Shown: positions 47,648 through 57,992 of the stretch, piece by piece
Layout: each line of letters opens with the position of its first letter
Position numbering within the stretch: position 1 is the stretch's first letter
NCBI GenBank assembly: GCA_965653565.1
Contig: CBFHAI010000013.1
Coordinates: forward strand, 31,941-95,940
Source of the DNA: JALCLA01 sp965653565
Lineage (GTDB): Bacteria > Pseudomonadota > Gammaproteobacteria > Xanthomonadales > Xanthomonadaceae
Direction of reading: 5' to 3'
Length of the DNA stretch: 64,000 nucleotides
The notes under the pieces: generated by a model
Told to the model about the DNA's origin: nothing
The model's database searches: none
The model's input: only the letters and a program-made list of their open reading frames with translations
Position numbers and translations under genes: made by a program

Positions 47648-49828
47648 TTACAGCACGCCGGCGATGTGACGGCGCCTGCGTAGCAGCCACGCCGCCACAC
47701 CAATCGCCACTAACAAGAATGGCGTGCTCCACAGCGCGGCGCGTTTCATTTTCGCCACGAACAGTACGTGCAGTTCGCGTTCGACCTTGTCGAAGTCCGG
47801 CGCCGGACATTGCCGTCCGAAACCCGCGCCCCACGCAACGTAGGCACCTTCGCGCAGATAACGCTGGTATAGCTGTTGCGCTTGCGTGTTGTGGCTATCG
47901 ATGATCCAGCGCGTCGCTTCGCACAGCACGGCCGCGTAGGCTTGCGAGCGAGGTGGCAACGCGTCGGCCGCCTGCGCGGCGAGGCCGGTGGCCGTCAATC
48001 GATAGTGAAACCGTTCCAGCGGCTGCGCGCGGCTGGCAGCCAGTCGCGTGCGCTCGGCATCGCTGGTGAACGGGCCTTCCGTTTTCACGTCGCTGCGCGG
48101 GTGGTACACCGGCTGGTAGTTCTCGTCCCAGGTGGTGGGGTCGTTGAGATCGAAGTTGCCGTCCCACTCGAAATAGTCCGGGTCGCCCTGGTAACCGAGC
48201 AGTTCCAGGCCGTGGCTGCGCGCGATTTTCGCGGCAACGAACAGGGCGCGCGCACGATCCACGCTATCGCTGTCGTCGGCTTCGCGGCGCGCCTGCGCGT
48301 AACGCTGCGCACGCTCACGCAGGTCGGCATCGTCGAAATACGCGAGCGCGTCGTCGAAACGTTGCTCGCGCAACAGGCGGCGCGCCAGCAACCAGCGCAA
48401 TTGATTGGCGACGGGCGGTGGAGCCCAGTCGCCCCGTGGGTCGGGCTCCGCCACGGCGGCAGGGGCGACACGATCGACGAAGGTCTTCAATTCGTCGCTG
48501 GTGACGACGCGCTCGGCGACGTGGGCCGCGTCGGTCCAGTAGTCGTCTGCGGCGGCGTACAACAGATCCAGCGCTTGTACAAAGTCGCCGCGCGACAATG
48601 CCAGTGTGGCCGCTTCGCCGCGCACGCGGCAGGCCGGGTGAGGCGTTTCGCCGGTCGCATACACTTGCGCAGCATCGGCGGGGAAGCCTTGCGCGGCCTG
48701 CGCATAAGCCTTCGCCGCGGCATCGGTGTCGCCATCGCGCAGTGCCAGCTTGGCGCGCACCCAGGCCGCCAGCGGGGTATCCGTACCTGCGGCCAGCGCG
48801 GCCGCTTGCGGATAGAGCGCGGCGCGATAGGCAATGGCAGCCAGTTCGTCGAGCCCTTCACCGGACGCCGGCGGTTGAGCGGCCAGGCGATCGAACACAC
48901 TGGCGAGATCGGGACGGTCGTCGTGACTCTCGTCGTCCGATGCGTCTACATCGTCGGCATCGGCGTCAGGATCGAAGGCGGGCGGCGGGGCCGCGGCATT
49001 CGGCAGCGAGGACGAATGCGATGACAGGTAGCGGATCGCCATCTCGCGCCCGATATCCGATTCGAGCAGGCGGTCGAGCAGGGCCGCATCGGCGAAGTGC
49101 TCGCGCATGATTTCGTGCAGCGAGTCGACCGCGATGCGAGAGCCATAGGCCGCTTGTTCGCGATACAGCTGCAAGGCGCGCGGCAGATCGCCTCGCCGCA
49201 AATGCATTTGCGCCTGCTCGCCGAAGCTGGCCACGCCCAGGCCGAGCGGGTCGGGTGCACCGGCACGCGCCCACTCGCGAGTACGTTCGAAAGCGGCATC
49301 GGCGGCGACGTCATCGTTGGAAAACGACAGCACGCGTGCGTCCATATAGCTGGCCCACAGGCCGCGTTGCGTACGTTGCGCGGGCGGCAGGTCGAGCACC
49401 GCCCGGAACAGCGAGGCCGCGCGATCCAGATCGCCGGCATGCCACGCCACGGCACCGGCGGTGTAAAGCGCGATCTCGGCCGGCAGATCTCCCGCCGCAC
49501 CGAGTGCGCTCTCCGCATCGCTCATCGTGCGCATGCGATCGAGCCATTCGAGTTGCGCGGGTTCCAATCCCGCGCGTTCGACCCGCGCGCGGTGGCCGTC
49601 TTCCCCGCCCTGCGTTTCCACCGCCACCAGTCCGTCGGCGTGCGCCAGCGGCGCGAATTCGAAGGCGCTGTCCGCCAGCTGCTGCATCACCTCGGCCCGC
49701 CGGTCGAGGAGGGTGACCGGGAAATCCGGGCCGCAGGCCAGCACTGGTGTTAACGATCCGAGCGAGCATGTTGCCAGCGCAAGCAGCATCGCTGCGCGCA
49801 GGCGCGCCACGCGAAAACTAGGGGACAT
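47648..49828 (-). CDS. TPR-rich lipoprotein
   Basis: 726 residues. Signal sequence with lipobox VLAC (Cys about 32) followed by GPDFP, so probably a lipoprotein; a C-terminal hydrophobic helix (STPFLLVAIGVAAWLL) plus Arg-rich tail suggests the end anchors in the inner membrane. The body consists of tetratricopeptide-like helical repeats ('YTAGAVAWHAGDLDRAASLF', 'ALRDGDTDAAAKAYAQAA'). Family function unknown; 'ACGPDFP' proteins are found next to DUF3142 genes. The start at 49828 overlaps the DUF3142 gene's 3' end by 11 bases, so translation is coupled. Confidence 0.72.
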   Translation of the reverse strand: MSPSFRVARLRAAMLLALATCSLGSLTPVLACGPDFPVTLLDRRAEVMQQLADSAFEFAPLAHADGLVAVETQGGEDGHRARVERAGLEPAQLEWLDRMRTMSDAESALGAAGDLPAEIALYTAGAVAWHAGDLDRAASLFRAVLDLPPAQRTQRGLWASYMDARVLSFSNDDVAADAAFERTREWARAGAPDPLGLGVASFGEQAQMHLRRGDLPRALQLYREQAAYGSRIAVDSLHEIMREHFADAALLDRLLESDIGREMAIRYLSSHSSSLPNAAAPPPAFDPDADADDVDASDDESHDDRPDLASVFDRLAAQPPASGEGLDELAAIAYRAALYPQAAALAAGTDTPLAAWVRAKLALRDGDTDAAAKAYAQAAQGFPADAAQVYATGETPHPACRVRGEAATLALSRGDFVQALDLLYAAADDYWTDAAHVAERVVTSDELKTFVDRVAPAAVAEPDPRGDWAPPPVANQLRWLLARRLLREQRFDDALAYFDDADLRERAQRYAQARREADDSDSVDRARALFVAAKIARSHGLELLGYQGDPDYFEWDGNFDLNDPTTWDENYQPVYHPRSDVKTEGPFTSDAERTRLAASRAQPLERFHYRLTATGLAAQAADALPPRSQAYAAVLCEATRWIIDSHNTQAQQLYQRYLREGAYVAWGAGFGRQCPAPDFDKVERELHVLFVAKMKRAALWSTPFLLVAIGVAAWLLRRRRHIAGVL

Positions 49829-51014
49829 TCGCACTCCATCCGGCCGCCAAAGGGGGATCGCAGCGCGCCCAGCCGATCGGCTGCGCGCCGCCCGCACGCA
49901 ACCACGGTGGCGCCGCGGCGTACAGCGTCAGCGTATCGGTCTGAAGTTGCATGCGATAGTTGTCCACCCCGTCGGCGCTGCGGCAATGCGAGGGCAACGA
50001 CAGGCGCGCCGGCGCGGCACCATCGTAAGCGCCTTCGTTGCGCAGCCATAGGTCGCTGGCGCCGTTCGGGGCGGGATCGGCCTGCAGGCGGAAACGCGCC
50101 TGTGGCGGCTCACCGGCGATCACCGCCGAAAGCGTTCGCGTGCTCCAACTGCGGCGATCGCCCGCCACGGGAAGGCGGAACCAGATCACGCCGTCGAGCC
50201 GCGGCACCGGCGTGTGTCGAAGCGTCTGCAGCACGCTCGCGACATCGCGCGGATCGGCACGCAGCTCGCGCCCGCCGACCGCGTGATCGAGTGCGCCCTC
50301 GGCATCGACGCGACGCACGCTGCCATCGGTGTCCGTCGCTACGCGCAAACCGTAGGCCGGCAGCGCGAGCAGAAAGAGATGCGGCGCCCGCTGGCCATAC
50401 GCGCGCGCCCAGCGCAATGCGCGCGCCGGATCGAACAATGCGCGATCCGGGCGTTCGACCGCATGGACCTGCAACACACTGTCGTCGGCCTGCGCCAGTA
50501 CCGCGTCGAGCGCATCGGAATCGAGCCACGCCGGCAGCGCGGTGATCGACAGGCGTGTTCCGGCCGGCAGAGCCGCGCGCAATGCGGCCAGCCACGCCGC
50601 GTAGTCGTGCAGGCCGGACACCGCGCAATCGTGATCGATCTCCACGCCATCCACGCGCACGCCGCGGGCCTGCCAACGGGCCAAGGTGCGGACGAGTTCG
50701 GCGTCGATTCCGTCAGCCAGGGTCGGCGGCCGATGGCCTTCGATGCGCGCCACCACGCGCACCGGCAGGCCCGTCGCCGCCAGCGCGTCGAGATCGACGT
50801 CGGTCATCACGCGGCGCTCGCCGATCTGCTGGAACGCGAGTACGCGCAAGGTCGAAAATTGCGTGGGGGTTGCGGCAACGGCTTGGATCACCGCCGGTGT
50901 CCACACGCGTTGCCAGACATACGCCGAATGCGGCAGTGGCATCGGCGGGGGTGCGCTGCAAGCGGCGACTGACAAGACGCAAGCGAGCAGCCACAGGCGC
51001 GGAATCGGAAGCAC
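49818..51014 (-). CDS. DUF3142 lipoprotein
   Basis: 398 residues with lipobox VAAC (Cys19). The TIM-barrel-like middle shows 'GVRVDGVEIDHDCAVSGLHDYAAWLAALRA' in the DUF3142 manner: an acid pair (EIDHDC) at a catalytic-like position, then SITALPAWLDS. Resembles glycosidase-fold proteins, but no substrate is known. First of a two-gene unit with the TPR lipoprotein. The start at 51014 places the lipobox correctly. Confidence 0.82.
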   Translation of the reverse strand: MLPIPRLWLLACVLSVAACSAPPPMPLPHSAYVWQRVWTPAVIQAVAATPTQFSTLRVLAFQQIGERRVMTDVDLDALAATGLPVRVVARIEGHRPPTLADGIDAELVRTLARWQARGVRVDGVEIDHDCAVSGLHDYAAWLAALRAALPAGTRLSITALPAWLDSDALDAVLAQADDSVLQVHAVERPDRALFDPARALRWARAYGQRAPHLFLLALPAYGLRVATDTDGSVRRVDAEGALDHAVGGRELRADPRDVASVLQTLRHTPVPRLDGVIWFRLPVAGDRRSWSTRTLSAVIAGEPPQARFRLQADPAPNGASDLWLRNEGAYDGAAPARLSLPSHCRSADGVDNYRMQLQTDTLTLYAAAPPWLRAGGAQPIGWARCDPPLAAGWSANVP

Positions 51015-51198
51015 GTCTACCTAGGTGCGAAATGCGGGGGTGCGAAATGCGGGAAGGCCGATCGCCACCCTAACAGGGCGAGCGTGCTTGCGGGAATTCG
51101 CCGCAGCGACGCATGACCCGGAAGACGAGCAAATCACGGTCGAAACTTCGGCCGGCATCTGCCGAACCGAAAGCCTCCTTGATGCCCTCAGGTTCGAG

Positions 51199-51232
51199 AA
51201 AAAAAAGCCGGCAATCCTTCGATTGCCGGCTT
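51199..51232 (-). terminator. Rho-independent terminator (minus strand)
   Basis: On the minus strand AAGCCGGCAATC / GATTGCCGGCTT (51205-51232) form a 12-bp stem with a GAAG loop, followed by a T-run (A residues 51199-51206 on the plus strand). It ends the gene 51288-52844. Confidence 0.93.
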
Positions 51233-51287
51233 CGTCCCGATCGAATGCCGGGTTCAGGGCGTACTTCGATTCATCCGCGCGGCGAAC

Positions 51288-52844
51288 TCAGCGCGTGCTC
51301 TGTCCGCCGATCGTGGCCGACACCAGTTCTTCGGTGCTCGTCAAAGTGGTCGTGATGTTCTGGCCGAAGCCGGTGACGCGCGAGGTGCCGGCGAGGCTGC
51401 GTTTGAGCAGGCCGAACGCAGGCGAGGTCCAGGCGGTGCCGGTGAGGTCGGTGTCGGTGGAAACGCCCGAAACCGAGGTGTTTTCGCCGATCGTGACTTC
51501 GAACTTGCAGGCCGCGAAGGTGCCGGCCGCGACCGTGACGTTCTCCCGCGCCACCAGTTTCCAGACGTTGGTCAGTTGCGTGCTGGTGGAGAAGCCCTGC
51601 GCACTGCCGCGCGCCGTCCACGAAAGCGTGCTGGTCTGGCCGATCGCAAAAGCCAGCGGCATTTCGATGCGGGCCGGATCGTTCACCGTGGTCGAAAGCA
51701 CTGCACCGCCGGCGGGATCGATCGCTTCGGCGCCGAACGACACCAGGGTGCCGTTGCCGTTGGCGACGTAGTTGCGCGCATAGACGCCGGCGCCTGCGCC
51801 CGTCTGACGGTCGTATTCCTGCAGCAACCCGGCCTGGCCGTTGAAGGTCGCTTCGCGCACGATGCGTTCGTTGTGCGTCAGCGGCACGGCCGCGGTGCCG
51901 TTCGAACTGCTGTCCACGCGCACCGTGCGCCGGTCGCCGATCGTGTACGGCGGCATGCAGGTTTCGCCGGTGCCGCCGGTGTTGCTCTGGTAGGGCTGCA
52001 CTTCGCAGACGCTGGCGACGCTGCCGAACTGCGAGCGTTTCAGCGATTTGGTTTGCGTCACGTTGCCGACGGTGTAGGAGAACGTCGCGTTCTCGCCGTC
52101 GCTGAAACGCAATGTCACGGTGCCGATCTGGTCGGCACCGGCCGACGGCTTCGCACCGTTGATCTGCGGGAACGGCGTGCCGTCCTTCTGGCGCAGCAGC
52201 GGCCCGGTGAAACTGCCGTCGGCCTGCTTGGTGGTCGCACCGATCAGGAAGATCGCTTCGCGATCACTGTCGTAGGTGTACCAGGTGGCATACAGATCGT
52301 TGTCGACATGCGACATGTGCACACCCCAGCCGCTCGATCCCGGGCTCGACCACAGATCGGAATAATTGGTCGCTGCAGCGCGCGGCGCCGCGGTCGATTT
52401 GCACACCAGATCCTTGCCGCTGAAGTTGAAACGCGTCAGCGATTTGGTTTGGGTGGCGCCGCCGATCACGGTGGTGAACTCGAGCGACTTGTCGCCGCTG
52501 AAACGCAAGGTCGCCTCGCCGATCTTGTTGGCCGGATCGGCCGCGCTGCCGGCGATCTGCGCGAACGGCACGCCGGTGAAGCGCAGGATGTCGCCCTTGA
52601 AACTGCCGTCGGCCTGCGCGGTGGCGCCGGGCACGAGGAACCACACCGGCTCGCCGTCGCTGTCGTAGGTGAACCAGCCGGGTGCGACCACGTTGCCCTG
52701 GTCGATGGTGAAAACGCCCCAGCCGCCCTCGGCAGGATTCCACCAGGTGGCCGACTTCATCGCGGTCTGGGCGCCGGCGAGGGCGGGGACGGCGGCGAGC
52801 GCCAGCACGACGGCGCGGGACAGGAAACGGGTGGAGATCGACAT
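51288..52844 (-). CDS. Secreted protein with two WWNP-type repeat domains
   Basis: 518 residues: signal peptide (VVLALAAVPALAGA) followed by two domains of about 130 residues. The first opens WWNPAEGGWGVFTIDQGN with TYDSDGEPVWFLVPG; the second opens LWSSPGSSGWGVHMSHVD with TYDSDREAIFLIG. These are the same fold as the C-terminal domain of the three paralogs at 23630-26013. The last 240 residues are a different, uncharacterised beta-rich domain. No catalytic signature. Followed by a strong terminator. Confidence 0.8.
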   Translation of the reverse strand: MSISTRFLSRAVVLALAAVPALAGAQTAMKSATWWNPAEGGWGVFTIDQGNVVAPGWFTYDSDGEPVWFLVPGATAQADGSFKGDILRFTGVPFAQIAGSAADPANKIGEATLRFSGDKSLEFTTVIGGATQTKSLTRFNFSGKDLVCKSTAAPRAAATNYSDLWSSPGSSGWGVHMSHVDNDLYATWYTYDSDREAIFLIGATTKQADGSFTGPLLRQKDGTPFPQINGAKPSAGADQIGTVTLRFSDGENATFSYTVGNVTQTKSLKRSQFGSVASVCEVQPYQSNTGGTGETCMPPYTIGDRRTVRVDSSSNGTAAVPLTHNERIVREATFNGQAGLLQEYDRQTGAGAGVYARNYVANGNGTLVSFGAEAIDPAGGAVLSTTVNDPARIEMPLAFAIGQTSTLSWTARGSAQGFSTSTQLTNVWKLVARENVTVAAGTFAACKFEVTIGENTSVSGVSTDTDLTGTAWTSPAFGLLKRSLAGTSRVTGFGQNITTTLTSTEELVSATIGGQSTR

Positions 52845-53127
52845 GGCAGGCCTCGGGTGGATGCCGCGCACCGACCCCCGGTACGCGTTGCGGCCATTAT
52901 TCGCGGCCTGCCGCGCCGGTGCGCCCCCGCGTTCGCGGGGGGCGGCGGCAACAATTGTCACGCGCGGCCGGTCGTCACGGATGTCGTCGTCCATGCCATT
53001 CGCCACATGCCGCTGCCCGGGCCGCCCCTGAGAATCGACGGGTCGACGCGTGCCCGCGGCAGATCGATCTCAGTCCGATCGATGTGTGGCGGCGCGTCGC
53101 CCCCGAATCGCCAGCGTGGAGGAAGCA
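52845..53127. promoter_or_regulatory. Divergent promoter region of the secreted protein and tldD-like genes
   Basis: 283 bases between divergent starts with no coding frame that fits. It must contain both promoters; I could not identify convincing boxes. GGAGGAA at 53118-53124 is an excellent ribosome site for the plus-strand gene. Confidence 0.5.
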
Positions 53128-54765
53128 ATGGATAGACGCACATTCGTCAAGGCGTCCGGCTTAGGCCTGGGTGCTGCGCTGCTCGTCCCGGCCTACGGCC
53201 GGGTGATTGCCGCCGAAGCGCTGAGCGAAAAGCTCGAGCTTTCGCTGAAAAAACGGCTCGCCGACGTCGCCCTGGGCGCCGCGCGCGACGCCGGCGCCAC
53301 GTACTGCGACGTGCGCATCGGCCGCTATCTCAACCAGTTCGTGGTGACCCGCGAAGACAAGGTGCAGAACGTCGTCAACACCGAAACCACCGGTTTCGGC
53401 GTGCGCGTGATCGCCAACGGCACCTGGGGCTTCGCGGCCTCGAACGAACTCAACGCCGAGGCCGTCGCGAAAGCGGCCAGGCAGGCCGTCGCCATCGCCA
53501 AGGCCAACTCGCGCCTGCAGGTGACGCCGGTCGAACTGGCACCGGTGAAGGGCGTGGGCGAGGTCAGCTGGGCCACGCCGATCAAGAAGAACGCGATGCT
53601 GGTGCCGATCAAGGAAAAGGTCGACCTGCTGCTCGCGGTCAACGCCGCGGCGCTCGAAGCCGGCGCCAACTACGTCAATTCGACCCTGTTCCTGGTCAAC
53701 GAGCAGAAGTATTTCGCCTCCACCGACGGTTCCTACATCGACCAGGATGTGCACCGCATCTGGGCGCCGATGAATATCACGGCGGTCGACACCAAGAGCG
53801 GCAAGTTCCGCAACCGCGGCGGCCTCTCGGCGCCGATGGGCATGGGCTACGAATATCTCGAGCCGAGCAAGGACGGCCGCATCGAAATGCCGGGCGGCGT
53901 GGTCGGCTATTCGAAGTCGTACGACATGATCGAAGACGCGCGCGCCGCCGCCAAGCAGGCCAAGGCGAAACTCACCGCCACCTCGGTGAAGCCCGGCAAG
54001 TACGACCTCGTGCTCGATCCGGCCCACCTGTGGCTCACGATCCACGAATCCGTCGGCCATCCGACCGAACTCGATCGCGTGCTCGGCTACGAAGCCAACT
54101 ACGCGGGCACGAGCTTCGCCACGATGGACAAATGGGAATCGAAGAATTTCCGCTACGGCAGCGACCGCGTCACGCTGTTCGCCGACAAGACGCAGCCGGG
54201 CAGCCTGGGTGCGGTCGGCTTCGACGACGAAGGCGTCAAGACCAAGCGCTGGGACATCGTGAAGGACGGCATCCTGGTGAACTACCAGGCCACGCGCGAT
54301 CAGGTGCACATGCTCGGCGAAAAGGAATCGCACGGCTGCTGCTACGCCGATTCGTGGTCGAGCGTGCAGTTCCAGCGCATGGCGAACATTTCGCTGGCGC
54401 CGGGCAAGGAGCCGCTCACGCCCGAACAACTGATCGCCGATGTCGAGAACGGCATCTACATCGTCGGCGACGGTTCGTTCTCGATCGATCAGCAGCGCTA
54501 CAACGCGCAGTTCGGCGGCGAACTGTTCTTCCAGATCAAGGACGGCAAGATCACCGAGCAGATCGAAGACGTGGCCTACCAGATCCGCACGCCGGAATTC
54601 TGGAACGCCTGCGCCGCCATCTGCGACGAGCGCGACTACCGCTTCGGCGGATCGTTCTTCGACGGCAAGGGCCAGCCGCCGCAGGTTTCCGCCGTGTCGC
54701 ACGGGTCGTCCACCGCGCGCTTCAACGGCATCAACGTCATCAACACCGCGCGCAATCTCGGCTGA
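53128..54765 (+). CDS. tldD: TldD-like metalloprotease with twin-arginine leader
   Basis: 545 residues. The leader MDRRTFVKASGLGLGAALLV has the twin-arginine RRxFxK pattern and hydrophobic core, so export by the Tat pathway is predicted. The TldD/PmbA core follows: HExxGH at about 305 (HESVGH) as zinc ligands, a Cys in SHGCCYADSW near 403, and 'GMGYEYLEPS'. In E. coli TldD with TldE/PmbA forms a cytosolic heterodimer that cuts peptides through a narrow tunnel (family knowledge); an exported version would act on periplasmic peptides. Start with GGAGGAA. pmbA-like follows 12 bases later. Confidence 0.88.
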   Translation: MDRRTFVKASGLGLGAALLVPAYGRVIAAEALSEKLELSLKKRLADVALGAARDAGATYCDVRIGRYLNQFVVTREDKVQNVVNTETTGFGVRVIANGTWGFAASNELNAEAVAKAARQAVAIAKANSRLQVTPVELAPVKGVGEVSWATPIKKNAMLVPIKEKVDLLLAVNAAALEAGANYVNSTLFLVNEQKYFASTDGSYIDQDVHRIWAPMNITAVDTKSGKFRNRGGLSAPMGMGYEYLEPSKDGRIEMPGGVVGYSKSYDMIEDARAAAKQAKAKLTATSVKPGKYDLVLDPAHLWLTIHESVGHPTELDRVLGYEANYAGTSFATMDKWESKNFRYGSDRVTLFADKTQPGSLGAVGFDDEGVKTKRWDIVKDGILVNYQATRDQVHMLGEKESHGCCYADSWSSVQFQRMANISLAPGKEPLTPEQLIADVENGIYIVGDGSFSIDQQRYNAQFGGELFFQIKDGKITEQIEDVAYQIRTPEFWNACAAICDERDYRFGGSFFDGKGQPPQVSAVSHGSSTARFNGINVINTARNLG

Positions 54766-54777
54766 GGAGCCTTACTC

Positions 54778-56112
54778 ATGAGTCTTTTCACTGAATCCGA
54801 AGCCAAGACCCTGCTCGACAAGGTGCTCAAGCTCTCCAAGGGCGACGAGTGCACCGCCACGCTGCAGGGCCAGGTCGCCGGCAACATCCGCTTCGCGCGC
54901 AACAGCGTGTCGACCAGCGGCGAAGTGCAGACCTGCACGCTCGCCGTGCAGGTGTCGTTCGGCAAGAAGGTCGGCATCGCCACGATCGGCGAATTCGACG
55001 ATGCGGCGCTCGAACGCGTGGTCCGCCGCGCCGAAGAACTGGCGCGCCTGGCGCCGGAAAACGCCGAATTCATGCCGCTGGTGCCGAAGCAGGAATACAA
55101 GGCCACGCCGACCTTCGTGGAAGCCACGACCAAGGTGACGCCCGATTTCCGCGCCCAGGTCGCCGCCGATTGCATCGAGCCGTGCCGCGCCGACAAGCTC
55201 GTCGCCGCCGGTTTCTTCAACGACACGGCCGGTTTCACCGCCATCGCCGACACCAACGGCAATTTCGGCTACCAGCAACTCACCGCCGCCGATCTCACCT
55301 GCACCGTGCGCACCGACGACGAACGCGGTTCGGGCTGGGTGGCGAGCAATGTCGCCGACATCGCGCAGTTCGATGCCAAGAAAGCGATCCGCACCGGCAT
55401 GCAGAAAGCGAAAGGCTCGGTCGACGCCAAAGCGCTGGAACCGGGCAAATACACGGTGATTCTCGAACCGGCCGCCGCCGCCGGCCTGATCGGTTTCATG
55501 ATCTTCGGCTTCGACGCACGCCAGGCCGACGAAGGCCGCAGCTTCCTCACCAAGAAGGGCGGCGGCAACCGCATCGGCGACAAGGTGTTCGACGAGCGCG
55601 TGAACCTGTACGCCGATCCGTGGGATCCGGAACTGGCCGTGGTGCCGTGGGATGCCGAAGGCCTGGCCCGCGAGAAACACGACATCGTGAAAGACGGCGT
55701 CGTCGAGTATCTGCAGTACGAGCGCTTCTGGGCCAAGCAGAAGAACAAGCGCGCCGTCGGTCAGCCGGGCAACCTGATCATGAAGGGCGGCACCGCGTCG
55801 ACCGAAGACATGATCAAGTCGACCAAGCGCGGCGTGCTGGTCACGCGCACCTGGTACATCCGCCTGGTCGATCCGCAGTCGATGCTGCTCACCGGCCTCA
55901 CGCGCGACGGCACGTTCTACATCGAGAACGGCGAAGTGAAGTATCCGATCAAGAACTTCCGCTTCAACGAATCGCCGGTGATCATGCTCAACAACATCGA
56001 GGAACTGGGCAAGCCCGAACGCATCTCGCCGGACGAAGTGCCGTTCCTGATGAAGATGCCGCCGATGAAGATCCGCGACTTCACCTTCACCTCGCTGTCC
56101 GACGCGGTGTAG
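54778..56112 (+). CDS. pmbA: PmbA/TldE-like protein
   Basis: 444 residues, homologous to the inactive partner of TldD: 'DECTATLQGQVAGNIRFARN' at the N-terminus, 'NLIMKGGTASTEDM' and 'RTWYIRLVDPQS'; no HExxH is present. There is no signal peptide (MSLFTESEAKTLLDKVLK). If the complex forms with the Tat-tagged partner, it might be exported as a passenger. It lies 12 bases after tldD and 20 bases before the DUF4159 gene, in the same transcript. Confidence 0.88.
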   Translation: MSLFTESEAKTLLDKVLKLSKGDECTATLQGQVAGNIRFARNSVSTSGEVQTCTLAVQVSFGKKVGIATIGEFDDAALERVVRRAEELARLAPENAEFMPLVPKQEYKATPTFVEATTKVTPDFRAQVAADCIEPCRADKLVAAGFFNDTAGFTAIADTNGNFGYQQLTAADLTCTVRTDDERGSGWVASNVADIAQFDAKKAIRTGMQKAKGSVDAKALEPGKYTVILEPAAAAGLIGFMIFGFDARQADEGRSFLTKKGGGNRIGDKVFDERVNLYADPWDPELAVVPWDAEGLAREKHDIVKDGVVEYLQYERFWAKQKNKRAVGQPGNLIMKGGTASTEDMIKSTKRGVLVTRTWYIRLVDPQSMLLTGLTRDGTFYIENGEVKYPIKNFRFNESPVIMLNNIEELGKPERISPDEVPFLMKMPPMKIRDFTFTSLSDAV

Positions 56113-56132
56113 CGAAGGAGCGCGCGCCTGAC

Positions 56133-56840
56133 ATGGATCGACGGGCGTGGTTGAAACTGAGCGCCGCCGCGGTTGCGGCGGCGCTTTTGACGAAAGGCCG
56201 CGGCGCACGGGCGTCGGACGGACGCTACGATTTCTGGCTCACCCGCCTGATGTACGAATCGGGCGACTGGGACGTCGACCAGCGCATGCCGTCGACGGTG
56301 AACGATGCGCTGCTGCAGTACACGCAGCTGCGCGTCGATCCGGTGGAACATGTGGTTCCGCTCGCCGATCCACGCATGCTCGACGCGCCGTTCTGTTATC
56401 TCGCCGGCCACAAGCTGGTCGAGTTCAATCCCGAGGAACGACGCAATTTCGAGCGCTACGTGCGCGCCGGCGGCTTCGTCTTCGTCGATGATTGCAATCA
56501 CGATATCGACGGTTTGTTCGCGCGTTCGTTCGAGGCCGAGATGTCGCGCATTTTCGGCGCCGATGCGCTGCGCAAGCTGCCCCGGCAGCATCCGCTGTAC
56601 CACAGCTTCTTCGATTTCAACGACGGCCCGCCACCGACCACGCTCGAACTCAACGGCTGGGGCGACGACCTCGTGCACGACTACCTGAAAGGCATCGAGA
56701 TCGACGATCGCCTCGGTGTGCTCTACAGCAACAAGGACTATGGCTGCGAATGGGACTACGACTGGCGCAACAAGCGGTGGCTGGCGGAGGACAACAGCAA
56801 GTTCGCCGTCAATATCGTGGTTTATGCGTTGAGTGCGTGA
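56133..56840 (+). CDS. DUF4159 protein with twin-arginine-type leader
   Basis: 235 residues. Leader MDRRAWLKLSAAAVAAALL has RRxxLK and a hydrophobic stretch, suggesting Tat or Sec export. The DUF4159 body has 'FYYLTRLMYESGDWDVDQ'-like segments (visible as WLTRLMYESGDWDVD), 'GGFVFVDDCNHDID' and 'LELNGWGDDLVHDYLKGIEI'. Family function unknown, but it is routinely encoded with MoxR/DUF58/BatA genes. 20 bases after pmbA; the next gene follows after 115 bases. Confidence 0.82.
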   Translation: MDRRAWLKLSAAAVAAALLTKGRGARASDGRYDFWLTRLMYESGDWDVDQRMPSTVNDALLQYTQLRVDPVEHVVPLADPRMLDAPFCYLAGHKLVEFNPEERRNFERYVRAGGFVFVDDCNHDIDGLFARSFEAEMSRIFGADALRKLPRQHPLYHSFFDFNDGPPPTTLELNGWGDDLVHDYLKGIEIDDRLGVLYSNKDYGCEWDYDWRNKRWLAEDNSKFAVNIVVYALSA

Positions 56841-56896
56841 GGTGATAACGGCGTGCGAAGTGGCTGGAACAAGTGTTTTACGAAGATAACGAACGG

Positions 56897-56950
56897 AGCG
56901 GGTACGTGACAGGTAAAGGAGCAAGCGGGTACGTGACAGGTAAAGGAGCA
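56897..56950 (+). repeat. 27-bp tandem duplication carrying the ribosome-binding site
   Basis: AGCGGGTACGTGACAGGTAA plus AGGAGCA occurs twice, at 56897-56923 and 56924-56950, followed by AGCAA and the TTG start of the MoxR gene. Each copy contains an AGGAG site; the second is 7 bases from the start. Confidence 0.85.
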
Positions 56951-56955
56951 AGCAA

Positions 56956-57948
<993 letters not shown>

Positions 57949-57992
57949 GCGCGGCGACGCGTTCCGACATCGGCCGACGTGATCCCGCGCCC

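Noticed and set aside
47876..49024. A plus-strand frame opposite the TPR lipoprotein
   Set aside because: No signal peptide or motif; a mirror of a TPR coding gene.
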